DNA from: Mesotaenium endlicherianum
Taxonomy: Eukaryota > Streptophyta > Zygnematophyceae > Zygnematales > Mesotaeniaceae
Assembly: GCA_009602735.1 (NCBI GenBank)
Contig: WELA01003863.1
Location: 335,156-399,155, forward strand
Direction: 5' to 3'
Length of the DNA stretch: 64,000 nt
Of this stretch, positions 46,901 to 58,935 are shown piece after piece; positions within the stretch are counted from its first letter, which is position 1, and each line of letters starts with the position of its first letter. The notes under the pieces are model-generated. The model was not told the origin of the DNA. It searched no databases and saw nothing but the letters and a program-made list of their open reading frames with translations. The position numbers and the translations under genes were made by a program.

Positions 46901-49900
46901 TCAGTCTTTTCTCAACAAAAATGCTATGAACATGCGCACACCACCCCCCTAGGCTATTCTGAACTTGCACGCATCAGATATCTTTTCTGATGTCGTCCAT
47001 GGAGCTTATGGCTTCTCTGCAAGATGTACTCAAGCAGATAAAGGACATCCCTGCCATTCTTCAGGTGGTTTTCACAGTCCCTCTAGGAGCTTCCTTTAGT
47101 TCATACTGGGACCATTGCTGTTGACCTTCTTATTAAGCAAGCTCTTAGAATCTCGTACATGAGCTTCTTCTGCAGAATTACTTCCTGCATGTGGCCTGAC
47201 ACCTGTCATGTCTGGAGCCCTTGCAGAAATTTGGCTCTGCCAGCCTACAAACTTCAAGGAAGGACTGGCAGCATATGTTACAGGTATAAGAAACGCACCA
47301 GGAAGTATTCTTGACAATGCAGCTTGGCAGAGAGTCTGCTCCATGTTCGGAGCTTATTTGTTCTCTCTTTCGTTGCACAGGCCTCCACTGTTGCTCGAGG
47401 GGAACTTGACCAACTTACACTCTCGTGTTTACCTTAATGATGTAGTATAGACCATATAACACATGCCACTTGTGAGGATCTTGTCATATTCCATACATTG
47501 AAACCTGTTGGCTTGCTTCCTGTTGAACAGAGTGTGGAGGCCCTCCTGCAGATCCGCGAGATGCTGGAAGCGACAGCTCACCAGGGGCACATGAGGAGGT
47601 CGTTTGCAGGCCTCGACATTGTCACCAAGGTTCCACGTGCTCTCTCCCTATCCTCTCTCCACCTGCTACTCAGCAACATGCTTGCTCTGGACAGTGCCGG
47701 TTCCTTTGCAGCCTCTTCAAAATCTTGTTCTCTCGCTCTCCTTGCTCTTCCTCCTCCTGGAGCTACGCCAAGTGTCATCAGGCATGCGTGTGTTGCCACG
47801 TGGCGGTCCCCATCTGAGGATGTGATTGCGAGGTAGTAGGAGTCTGAGTACAAGTGAACCGATGTCGCAGTATAGGTCCCTTGAGAAGTGCTCACAGATG
47901 TTCGTTGGTGTGCATGCAGCTCCTGAACTCCGTGGGAAGCTCCATGGTGTTCATATGCGAGCTGGTGAGGTTACTCTGCATGATTTCATCTCACACTGAT
48001 AGCAACTCTGGCCTGCATCATCCTCTCCTGCAGCTTGATGCATCTCGCACTCAATGGAGAAAGAGACGTTGCAGGCTCGACTCTCGAAAGGCCTATGTTG
48101 AGCACGCGCATGTGTTTGAGTTGCAGCGTCCTCACACGTTTTTTGGCATGCCACCAGCGGCTGTCTGCGAGACTGAATTAGAGCAGATGTTACATTGCAA
48201 GTGTGCCCTGAGTGGGTTGACAAACTATGTTCCTCCTGGTAAAACCGTCCTCACCATGTTGGCAGGCCTCTGTACATAAAAGTAGGTTTCTGTCTTTAAG
48301 GTGCATTTTGTTTATTCTTGCCTTGTTGCAGATAAGCGGAGTCTTGGACTTTGACCAGGTGCTTGGGGACAACCTGGAGACTCTGGTGGCGTATGGTGTA
48401 TGCGAAGAGGTGCCATTTCGAATTCCAATGCCACACGATGTTTTGTTCTTTTTTTGTTTATCTGTTCACACTTTTCCTGGTAGTGCCTCCCGATGCGCAA
48501 GAGAGCTAACAGTTCTGCTGGAAACTAGCTGCACGCAATGCGTTTTGTTCTTGTTGGAGGATGTAAATGCTCTCCCTTTACGGGGAAAGTCCAGGCGCTT
48601 TTTTGGGTATGTCTCAGCATCTCTGTCCAGGATGTTCTCAATTGTACGCGTATATATTTGTACAAAGCGTCGAATACTAAGATGCGTATGCATGTGTTTG
48701 GGCACCTTCTGTGTCAGTGTGTGGCAATGTGGCATGTCTCGCTAGAATCACTGAATGTATGAACTTCTAGATGGTCATGCTGTAGCATATGGGCGGTGCT
48801 AATTCACCTCGCCTGGTGGCATTGCAGCTCGACGAGCTCAAGCTGCTGCATGAGGGCCTTCCGGACTTCCTTGACACGGTAGGCTGTCCTCTTTGCCTGC
48901 TTACACATATTGCGTGATTTGTGCTTCTGGAGTGTGTTTGTACAGGGCACCTTCCTAAGCTGGGTTGCATCCGTGTCTGAATTCTTGTCAGACTCAAAAG
49001 GAGTCTGCCTTCCACTCCTCTAGCTGTTTATTATTCCTCCTGTTGTTTGTAGTAGTACTACTGATTCCCGCTGCGTATTGCCATGCATTGCGTACCTGAC
49101 GTGTTTGTGTGAAGTGCGCGCCAGGTGTCAAAAGGATCGCGTGACCGGCGTGTGTATCTGAAGTCCGCTCCAGACGTTGATGTCTGTTGTGGCTGATGTG
49201 TGCGTCGGACATGCGCTTCAGGTGTCAAAGAAGGAGCTGGCAAGGCTGGCCCTGCAGACAAACAAGCGCAGCCTCTCGCACGGCGCCTCCATCGCATATC
49301 TTCCGCAGAATGGTAAGCGGCATGCCGCCTCGCGCGCAGCATCGACAATATGCGCCTTGAATACATCTACCTTTTGGGTGCAATGTGCCCTTTCCTGGCC
49401 AGCATGAACAAAGGTAAGGCGAGTGAGGCTGCTGGGTGCCATGTGCCCTTGCCCTGCCAACAAAGCTGAGTTGTGCCACGTGTGAGGCTGCGAGTGGACA
49501 GGTTACCTGCTGAGATTTGAAGGCACCCGCGACTCTCTGCACTTTCTGGAAAGCTGCAGCGATCTGATGTTTGTGGTAAGAAGCAGATGCACACAGCTCT
49601 TGAGGTTGCCAGAATCGCAAGTGTATTGGTGCACACAATGTGCATACGACAATGCATGTGCGAAGGCCCCAAGTTTGATTCTTAAGTACCCGTAAGGGAC
49701 CTTCTTATCTTGCAACATCAGCAAACATTGCAAACATCAGCTTCGACCTCAAAATGTGCCCTTATGTCTGCGGTTGCATCAGACCAATTTTTTTGCTCGT
49801 CACATTCACTGGAGGTGTGTGTGCTTGAGAGAGTGTGGGTGCAAGTATTTACATGGGCGTGTCTGCTTGGCAGTTCCAAGGCAGCAACGCAAGCGGGTAT

Positions 49901-50016
49901 GGCTGCTTCTACCAGACTGCAAAGACCAAGGAGCTCGACAGCATACTCGGCGATGTTCATCACAAAGTTCTGGGTAAGGAGGTGCAGAGGAATGCTCTTT
50001 GCAGCTAAGGGATATG

Positions 50017-50072
<56 letters not shown>

Positions 50073-53000
50073 TGCGCGCGAGTGCTTGCGAGCGTGCGTG
50101 CATTCTCGCGTGCTTGCGAGCTGACATGTGCGCGTGCAAGTTCGTGCATGTGGGAGCGCTCCGCGTACGTGACTCTAGGTCCTTTGGAAGTACTACGAGT
50201 ATGTCCTACGGAATATTGGGAGTCATGCTCGTGTATTTTTCTCCGTACCTTGCATGGATGAATGGAAAACAACCCTGTCATAACTCGTCAGTGTTGAGAT
50301 TTGGTTCTTTGGGCAAGCTGTAAACAGACATGGAGAGCGCAATCATCAGGGACCTTGAAGTGAGGGTGCTTGGGTATAGCGCCGCCCTCCTGAAGGCGGC
50401 CGACGCAACTGCCGAGCTCGATTGGTGGGTGCTTGCTTGCTTCAAACCCTTGCCTACGACCTAAACAAGGAGACTGACGCATGTTGGTCCTTGTTCATAT
50501 CTCGAGTTTCATGCCATTGTTCATCTACAGTTGTCGGCATGCCCTCGTAGTCCCTCTCTCCTGAGCACAAACACGCTCAATGGGAATTTATGCACCTCGA
50601 GGCTCGTACACCATCTGCAATCATATGGACAATAGAACAAGACACAAACATGCACTGCTTATTAACTTTTCCTCTTCCCGGTTCCTAGAAGTAAGGCATG
50701 CGCAACCATTACAATGAATGGCATCGTCATGAGCAAAGGGGCAGCTCAGATCACAGCCATGCCTCATACATCCACGTCCCTTCACGCTCTTAATGTATGA
50801 ATTCATTGACAGGTCTTCTTCGTGGCAGCCCGGGGGGGGTGNNNNNNNNNNNNNNNNNNNNNNNNNNNNNNNNNNNNNNNNNNNNNNNNNNNNNNNNNNN
50901 NNNNNNNNNNNNNNNNNNNNNNNNNNNNNNNNNNNNNNNNNNNNNNNNNNNNNNNNNNNNNNNNNNNNNNNNNNNNNNNNNNNNNNNNNNNNNNNNNNNN
51001 NNNNNNNNNNNNNNNNNNNNNNNNNNNNNNNNNNNNNNNNNNNNNNNNNNNNNNNNNNNNNNNNNNNNNNNNNNNNNNNNNNNNNNNNNNNNNNNNNNNN
51101 NNNNNNNNNNNNNNNNNNNNNNNNNNNNNNNNNNNNNNNNNNNNNNNNNNNNNNNNNNNNNNNNNNNNNNNNNNNNNNNNNNNNNNNNNNNNNNNNNNNN
51201 NNNNNNNNNNNNNNNNNNNNNNNNNNNNNNNNNNNNNNNNNNNNNNNNNNNNNNNNNNNNNNNNNNNNNNNNNNNNNNNNNNNNNNNNNNNNNNNNNNNN
51301 NNNNNNNNNNNNNNNNNNNNNNNNNNNNNNNNNNNNNNNNNNNNNNNNNNNNNNNNNNNNNNNNNNNNNNNNNNNNNNNNNNNNNNNNNNNNNNNNNNNN
51401 NNNNNNNNNNNNNNNNNNNNNGGGGGAGAGGGGGGGGGTCGAGTCGCAGTTTCTGCTTTATCACGTTGCTGACTTCTTCTTGCAGCCTTCTCTCACCGCT
51501 AATCCTGGGGCCAACTCGCGGTGTCTGCTTTCTCATCGTGATCTGGCTGCTCCTTGCTGCAGCCTTGGGCCGCTTAGCCTGCAGTCGTATCGATGCCTAC
51601 TTTCTACAGATGATGCTCGCTTCCTCTTGCAGCCTTGTCATTAAGCCTGGGCCTGATTGCTATGCATGGTTCGTAGATGATGATGACAGCTCCCGCCTGC
51701 AGCTTTCGGTCGCTGAGTACTAATTACAAGATGGCGGTTTCCTCTGGTGGCAGCCTTGTGTTGCTAATCCTGGGCCCTAATCTTGGCATCTACTTCGTCG
51801 ATGAATATGATGATGATGATGACGATAATAGCCTTGAAAGCCTGGCGTCACTCTGGTGTCGCTGAAGCCTGGGGCCGATGTCTGATTCCTGCTTCGTTGC
51901 ATGATGAAGATTCACTTCTCCCTGCAGCCTTGTGGCGCTAAGCCTGCGCACCAATCGCAACGCCTGGTCCGCTGATGGTAATAGTGGTAGCTTTTTCTTG
52001 CAGCCCGGTATCGCTGATCCGGGGAGTAATTTGCAGTGTCTAGTTGTATGTGACGAGCCATGTGTCCTTAACCCTGAGGAATTTGCAGCGGCTGCTTGTA
52101 AACGACGGGGCATATATTGCTAAGCCTGGGGCCGAACTGCAATGTCTGCTACGTTGACGATGATGGTAGCTTCCACTTGTGCAGCCTGGTGTCGCTGAGC
52201 CTGTGCGCCCGCGAGTACAAGCTGGTGAAGCCCAGCCTCACGCACAACAATGTATTGCACATTAAGGGGGGCAGGTGGGGACGTTCTTGCCTACTCCTCC
52301 GCCTCTTCCTCCTCCTCCTCCTCCTCCTCCTCCCTCCTCCTCCTGCTGCTGGCTGTGGTGTCTGGACTCTGAACGCGTTCACACTGGGTGCACTATTCAG
52401 TGAGCTTTTGCGTGCCACTCTGTGTGCTGTACTCTGAGATGTACCTGCTCGCCTGCCTCCCCGCGGCCCTCAACGCGTTCACATCCTGCATGCTCTACCC
52501 GCCTCTGCGCACCTCTCTGTGCGTTCTTAGAGTGTCACACCCGCCTTCATTACTCCAACTAACCCTTGCGTGTTTTCTCTCCTAACTGAAAGACCTCCTC
52601 CAGGATCGATGATGTGCCCCTGCGCATCTGAGTGCGTGACATGTGTGCTTACTTCGTGACTCGCTCTGCGCCTGCTGTATCACGCGTTCTCTACATATGT
52701 GCAGCATTGTGCATGCTTCCTTGCTGCATGGTTGCTGGTTGGTCCTGCTAGTTGTTGCAGGACTGAGCAGAAGTCCAAGAGTATCTACAAGTAGTTAGTT
52801 GTTATGTCATAAAGTCAAGAGCCAGAGTCAAAGTCAAACTTGCTCCCGTCAACAGGCGTCTAACTTCAACCTGGAACTGAAGGCAGTTCCAAGCTCCCCC
52901 AGCTAGTTGGGGTATGTACGGTGCATTGGGTGTAACTTATGCCTATGTTAAGGGCAAAGTAGACAGATGAGAGGAAAGTAACCCACGAAGTTTTCTTTCT

Positions 53001-56000
53001 TACCGAACACCTTGTTTGTGCCCTCTGCAGGCACATTCTGCAGGTGCTCACAGTCGACACATTTGTACCGAACGACACTCACTTCGATCCTGACCAAGGT
53101 ATGCGCTCCTCTGGTGCTAGACACTGCCTCTTTCCTTCAAGCCCTTTATCGATGAGCTATGATTGCCGCCCGGTGCCTTATGCCCCTGCATTTTTGCAAC
53201 TCAAGACGTCAAAGAATTTGCCGGGCGCCAGAACTAACGCCCTCCTGATTGGCGGCTTCTATTTGGCTCCTAAGGTAGCTCCTCATTTTGGCACCCAATT
53301 GCGCTCGCTGGCGAGACTTGTCGACTTTCTGCTCTCCAGCATGGCTCCCCCCTTCAAACCTCTCTCTCTCCTTTCTCCTCGTAACGTGTGCTGCGGCAGG
53401 TCGCGTGTGCGTCATAACAGGCCCAAACTACTCCGGAAAGAGCGTCTATGCAAAGCAGGTACTGCTGCAATTACGCACCCCATAGAATGGTCGTGCTGCA
53501 TTGTCCTTCTCGGCGCTACTGGCGCGCTTGCTAGATCTCGCCCGCTCGTTTCGCGCGAGGGGCACATTTTAAACAATGGCCACGACGCGCATCTTCTCAT
53601 CTGTGCTCTCCGTCCTCTGGACTGTTCTCCGAGCGATGCAGGTTGCGTTGATAGTGTTTATGGCGCACACCGGAAGCTTCGTTCCTGCGGAGGAGGCGAT
53701 TGTCGGCCTCACTGACAGGTCAGTAGCACTCTCCAGTTTGGTGCTTCCCGCTCGTCCGACATTCTTTTTCAACGCAACAAATCCTTGTCCCTTCTCCCCC
53801 CGCACGCCTGCCCGCCTCCTGAGCTGTCATCATGGTCTCGCAGCACCAGCGCGCTTACTTTTCTTCTTTAAGAAGCGGCCACCATGTGAGTACGTGCTCG
53901 CAGACTCTGCAACCGAGCACCACGCCTATGCGTCATCCTCTCCAGATCTTCCCTGTTTGGGGTCATCAGCATTCTGCCGTCCCGGCGTTGCATTATGAGC
54001 CATCTGGGCCCCATGTTCTATCTGTGCGCATACATACGCATGGCCTTGTATGGTGTAAGGTGGCCTGGCCTTGGGTGCAGCACCTGCTCTAATGCACACC
54101 TGCAGATGGGCATGGCATGGCGTGGCATGCACCTCGGGGGCAGAGAGCCTGTCTTGACGCTGCAGCATCTGACGCCAATGACCTGTGCTGCTGCACCCTC
54201 TCCTTTCCTCTCCTCTCCTCTTCCCTCCTCTCCACGTGGCGCCCTTTCCCGAGGCGCAGAATCTTCACGCGGATCATGAGCAAGGAGAGCAGCATGGTGC
54301 CGCAGTCCACCTTCATGATTGATCTCAAGCAGATGTCGTGCATGCTGCGCCACGCCACCTCGCGCTCCCTCTGCATCATTGACGAGTTCGGCAAGGGCAC
54401 TCTCGCTGCCGGTGGGGAGGCCCAGCGTGGCTGCTCCCTCCCCCCTGCTCCCTCTACCCCTCCCGCCTCCTTCCCTCCCTCGCTCCCTCTCCTCCAACCC
54501 CGCCCTTCCTCCCCTCCCTCCCCGCCCTTCTGGCCCTCCCTTCCTCCCTCTCCCCTGGCACACAGCTTTGGAAGGGCTGCACCACCAGATCACTAGATCT
54601 CCAGATCAGTTCTGGTGCTTTGGATCAGGGCGGTTGCATGCCCAGATGAGCGCGCATGTCCAGATCAGTGCAGTAAACTTCCTGATCAGTACAGTCCAAA
54701 CCAATACACTTTTGAACAACTCGCAGGCGGTACTTCGTCCAGCTGTTAGAATTTTATGCTGCTGTCTTACTCAGAGCAGTTCTCTAAACCCTAGAAGCAG
54801 GCCCCAGGGGGCGTGACATTGTGTCTGCCAGTGACCCCATCTCCCTTTGTGGTGCTTTTGGTGTGAAAGCAGTAGGACAAGCTTACTTATTTGTGCCGCT
54901 CCATGAAGGAGAAACGCTCACAAGTCTTTATTACATACGCGACTGCCTGTGATGGACGCAGACGGGGTGGGCTTGCTGTGCGCCACGTTGCGCCACCTGG
55001 CAGCCTCTCCTGCCCCCCCCAAGGTGCTGGTGTGCACGCACTTCAACGAGGCCCTGGAAGACGCCAGGCTGGGACGGGTGAGCTTTTGTCGTATTTCTCT
55101 TCTTTTCTCTCTGGGCTCCCTGCCTGCTCTAGGAGAGAGTGAGGGCCGGACTCGTCAGACCATGAGTACTTTTGAAGCTCTGTGTAATTCTGCCCTCACA
55201 CAGTCCCCGGACCGATGGCCATGAGCGCCACCTTGCTCCTGAACGTCATGACAACACATCCAGAAGGGTGGTGATACCTGTAAAAGTTTTGTGAGGACTA
55301 AGTCGGCTAGCTCCAAGGTCGCTGCCTGTGCCAAGTTGGAAGACACGCTCTTGAAGGTTTCCGGGCTTTCGAGAACTCTGGCCAGGATCAAGCAGCTCTG
55401 GCAGAGCTTGTAGCGGATGGTCCTGTGGGTGCACATGTCCAGCATGTGGGAGGGACCAGCTCGTGGGCATGCTCGTCTGAGCACCTTGATCTTGCTTGCA
55501 CGCCTTTCACGTGTACTCTTTGTTCCAGTCTTTGCACGCTCGCTCGCACATGCTTGCCCTGCGCATCTTGATGTTGCGCACGTTTCATACCAACAATCAT
55601 TCTGTACTCATTGTTCCACTCCCTGCAAGCCAGACCTCCTCACGCAGGGGAAAGGTGGTGGGGGGGTGGGTGGGGCTGTCCCCTTCTCGATCCCGTGACG
55701 TTTGCAGAGCAAGAACGTGGGCTTCTGCAACATGAGCGTCCTGCATCCCGACAAGGCGCACACTCCCGGCTTGGAGAATGATATTGTGTTCCTGTACAGG
55801 CAAGTGCCCCCCCTCTCCCTGGCACTCTCCGCCCCTCGGGCACTTCTTGCGTGGGTGAGACATACACGCAATGTTTTTCTGATTCGAGTACAATGCGGTA
55901 GCTTTCGTCCCTTGGCTGCCACCTGTCAAAAGAGACCATCGAGATCTGATGATCACATTTCTGGAGAGTTTGTACCGATCATGCAGAGGGAGCGAATGTC

Positions 56001-56808
56001 TTTCCATGTGCACACTGCAGACTCTCCTCAATGAGCCCCATCGTCTCCGGCTGCATCTAATCTTCGTTCCTTTTTTTCTCAATTGTGTTTTGATTTTTGA
56101 TTTTTGATTTTTTTTTCATGGGGTCTGCGGAAGTACAGGCTGGTTCCCGGGCGCGCTCTGGAGAGCTTCGGCATGATTTGCGCCAAGCTATCAGGTCCCC
56201 TCTCTCTCCTTCAGCCCCCCCCACAGCTGGATCTGCATTACTCCTCTACTTCGTGCCTGTCAACTCGATGGGCACCCACTGGTGGTGGTGTCTGAGCTCT
56301 GGCCAAGAGGCAATCGGCATTCCACTTTACTAAGGAAGCAGCTGTGGACGTGAGCTGGCGAGAATCTGGGGTGGATCTGAGCCAGTGTTCTTCTGGGCTT
56401 GTTGCAATAGGTGTGCCTCCTGAAGTACTGCAGAGAGCAAGTCATATTGCCCAAAGAATCAAAGCAGGCACTCCAATCGAGCGCCTTGAGAATGCCCGCA
56501 CTGGAGCCAGAGATTCGCTCTACAAGGTATTACCTCCTGCTTCAATATCGCCAGTATGCATGCGCACTGTCGCGATGGGCAAGATGAGAAAAGCATAGTC
56601 AAAGTTGTGCAAGAGATGAGCCAGCTATATGCTTTAACAAGAGATGCATCCAACATCTCGAAGTCTTGTAGCAGACACTAACTGACAAGTTGGTGCATGT
56701 GTAATGCAGGAGCTCGTGGCGACTTTACTCTCGTTTGACTGCTCCCAAGGTGATGTGCAGGCTTTTCTAGAAGCTATTTTTGCAAAGGGATTTAGAAGGC
56801 ACTCTTAG
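43903..56808 (+). CDS. MSH5: MutS homologue 5, meiotic crossover factor
   Basis: Thirty-one exons in consistent phase, about 841 residues (plant and animal MSH5 about 810-835): 43903-44001, 44166-44197, 44554-44651, 44825-44908, 45109-45184, 45359-45422, 45628-45766, 45993-46104, 46331-46358, 46519-46550, 46752-46809, 46978-47064, 47227-47283, 47531-47629, 47920-47964, 48332-48409, 48828-48878, 49222-49312, 49502-49575, 49874-49973, 50328-50424, 52185-52274, 53031-53098, 53400-53458, 53642-53718, 54260-54411, 54962-55077, 55708-55799, 56139-56194, 56411-56526, 56710-56808. Walker A GPNYSGKS (about residue 594), STFMIDL, Walker B LCIIDEFGKG (about 668) and CTHFNE (about 709) form the ABC ATPase; VYMACIIQGSRLGMAYYD is the MSH5 N-terminus, with no mismatch-binding domain. 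MSH5 pairs with MSH4 as a clamp stabilising meiotic recombination intermediates. The donor after 45766 is less certain; intron 28 has a GC donor. Confidence 0.95.
50011..50070 (+). repeat. (GT)n microsatellite in an MSH5 intron
   Basis: An uninterrupted TG run of about 28 units begins some 40 bases downstream of the donor of MSH5 exon 20 and grades into a CG/TG-rich stretch. Confidence 0.95.
50842..51421. other. Assembly gap (580 N) in the longest MSH5 intron
   Basis: Bordered by CGGGGGGGGTG on the left and GGGGGAGAGGGGGGGG on the right. It lies between exons 50328-50424 and 52185-52274, which join in phase (TG plus C completes Cys), so no exon needs to be missing. Confidence 0.9.
51470..52190 (+). 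repeat. Degenerate tandem repeat whose units copy an MSH5 splice acceptor
   Basis: Units of variable length (about 50-175 bp) each start with a version of TTGCAGCCTTGTGTCGCTAA and continue with CTGGGGCCNAAT, GCAATGTCTACTTCGTCGATGATGATG-like blocks. Starts are near 51482, 51560, 51632, 51702, 51753, 51925 and 52001, and the last one at 52181 is the real acceptor and first bases of MSH5 exon 22 (GCAG then CCTGGTGTCGCTGAGCCTG). Confidence 0.8.
52308..52345 (+). repeat. (CCT)n microsatellite
   Basis: CTCCTCCTCCTCC run directly after the donor region of MSH5 exon 22, within the intron. Confidence 0.9.
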
Positions 56809-58077
56809 CCACTTGGAGTGGTAAATCCTTGCTGAATGTTAGAGCAATTGAGAGGATGAAGTTTATTCGTTGGACCTGCTATCGGCAGAAATAATCAATT
56901 TCTCCAGCTGTTGTCTCTGAAACAAGGACAAGTTTTGTTTCCAAAGTGTTCTGTAGGAGCAAGTCGCAAATTGGCACCATGGGGAGGTTACAAGCCAGAA
57001 TCTTAGTAAACCACAGGCTGCAAAGGTGGTGGTAAGACATAATTTAGGTGCATTGGGTGTCTCAAATGTTAGCTGATGGACCTCCATAATAGCTGCCGCA
57101 GGGCGAAAGTAACATCATTGTAGGCGAGCACAATAAGTTCTGGGGCACAAAAAGGTTCAACGGACTGATGTGACACAAGAGTGTAAGTAAGCGGGTCATT
57201 TGCACTTCACAAATAGCTGAAAAATGATCTCAACATGTAGCGTTCAAAAACTTCACAAGTAGACCAACAGGGTGGACAAACTCATGGAGAAAGTCCTGGA
57301 CTGGCCTCAAGCAACCATGAAAGGCAATGGACAATACATAACTGCACGTCAACCACACTTTGAGGAACCGGAAGTATTACAGGAACAGAAACCGGTACAT
57401 CATACACCTAGGTTTGTCGAGCTAAGTTGACCAGCTGCTACCTGTACTGCTACAGAAGAGGACATAGCAAACTAGATCAACTGTTCTAAACTTTGTAAGA
57501 ATAGAGAACTGAATGATAGAACATGTAAGGATGTAATGTCCTTACACTACCATGCTACTTTTTTAACGAAACCGGCAGACCTTCACCAGACTTCCACTGC
57601 TACTTATCCCACCAACTGCTCTCCGGCTGCAAATGAGGCGTCAGCCAAAAATTATTTACATGGTACCTATGATGCTCCTCTGTGCAGTTTGTCGCGCCTT
57701 ACAGCACCTGATAGGAACCCCACAATGTTTATGCTTTTTTCCCAACTTGCATACCTGAAAGTCTCATGGAAGATCCTGTCGGTTAGGGGTTTGAGATCCT
57801 TAATGGAGACGGAGATTAGAAAGAGATCTGGAGAAACCCTCATGCCTACAATCTGTCCATAAGCTGCCTAGCTCCGGCCCTGCCGCATCAAATCTCAGAG
57901 CATCATTTTCACCTTCCTAGCTACCTTTCTAGACTATCCTTCTTATGCTACAAGGTCACTCTGACCATTTCTTCAAATAATGGCCAGAAAGCTCACAAGA
58001 TCATGATCCACAGCCTTGAAATGAGATGATGCTAGGCATCGGAGGCATTGGTCAACCCTTTTGGGCACCTGTCAGTG
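56809..58077. other. 3' flank of MSH5 and intergenic sequence
   Basis: No supportable exon. A + strand ORF of about 108 codons at 57536 shows no recognisable domain, and its position downstream of a terminated gene gives no support. Confidence 0.3.
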
Positions 58078-58935
58078 TTACGAGTAAACGTCAATGGTTC
58101 TGCGTCCAGCCTGGGGGCTCTCCATGATGTGCCCAAGTGCTGCAGATCTGGGAGATATCCGGTTGGAACTGAACATAGCTGCTCTTGCCATGTTCAAGCC
58201 TGCTGGTTGCAAAGCGGTGTTCACAGCAGATGAATCTACCCAGTCCAAGAGATGAGATTCTCCACCCCAATGGTCGGGTATGACCACCCTTCCTGCAACA
58301 GAATCTCTGTAGTTGAGAAGCCGTTCTCGAGGTGTTGTAGAGCCCATGGAGGCTTCGGGGGCGTCATCCTGTGTCTTCGAGACTGTAGAACAAAGAACAG
58401 AAGGGGATGAACCTACTTCGTATCCCCATCCTTTAATTCTGCCCGAACTCACGTACTGTGCGTGTTTCTCCTGTGAGGTTCCTAGCATCATTGTATGCCC
58501 AATCGGAAGCTTGCCTGACTGGGTGTCAGCTTCAGGACAGCTCATTGTCACATCTGTGAAAGAGTCTAGGTCGATATCACGATTAAGCTGTATTCGCTTT
58601 ACCCTACAATCCGCTGTATCATACAAAACAGTCCGTTTCCGAGTGGAAAGCTGCCACATTCCAGTCATAGCATACCTTTAGACAACAATCTGGGTCAGGA
58701 TGCTTCACAGGAGCAATATCGCATGAAGAACTAGGAATGTGCACTATGGGGTAGTCATCGTGCCAAGAGTTGCAAGGCGAATGTTCAGGAACTTGAGCCT
58801 CCGTGGTGCTAGCTTTGCCCCCCACAGAAGTGAAATGCAGTGCTTAGCTTTGACGTGAGAGAGTCGTGCTGGCGGAGCGGCAAGCACATGTTCTACCTCG
58901 CTCGATAAGGAACGCTCTCCAGCCGGTTCGATCAA
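58078..58935 (-). CDS. Unrecognised coding-like segment
   Basis: The minus-strand frame ending at TGA or its equivalent near 58078 runs about 195 codons with amino-acid composition typical of a real protein (for example HWGGESHLLDWVDSS, then LQPAGLNMARAAMF). Two further frames just upstream (58680-58825 with IVHIPSSSCDIAPVKHPD; and about 58820-58935 with SSEVEHVLAAPPARLSHVKA) continue the same character but are out of register with each other, one break falling at a GGGGGG run near 58818. It may be a gene with short introns or assembly indels, or a decayed gene. I do not recognise the family. Confidence 0.35.

Noticed and set aside
49710-50281. ORFs with Cys-Val or His-Thr runs on both strands
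   Set aside because: Translations of the (GT)n microsatellite in an MSH5 intron.
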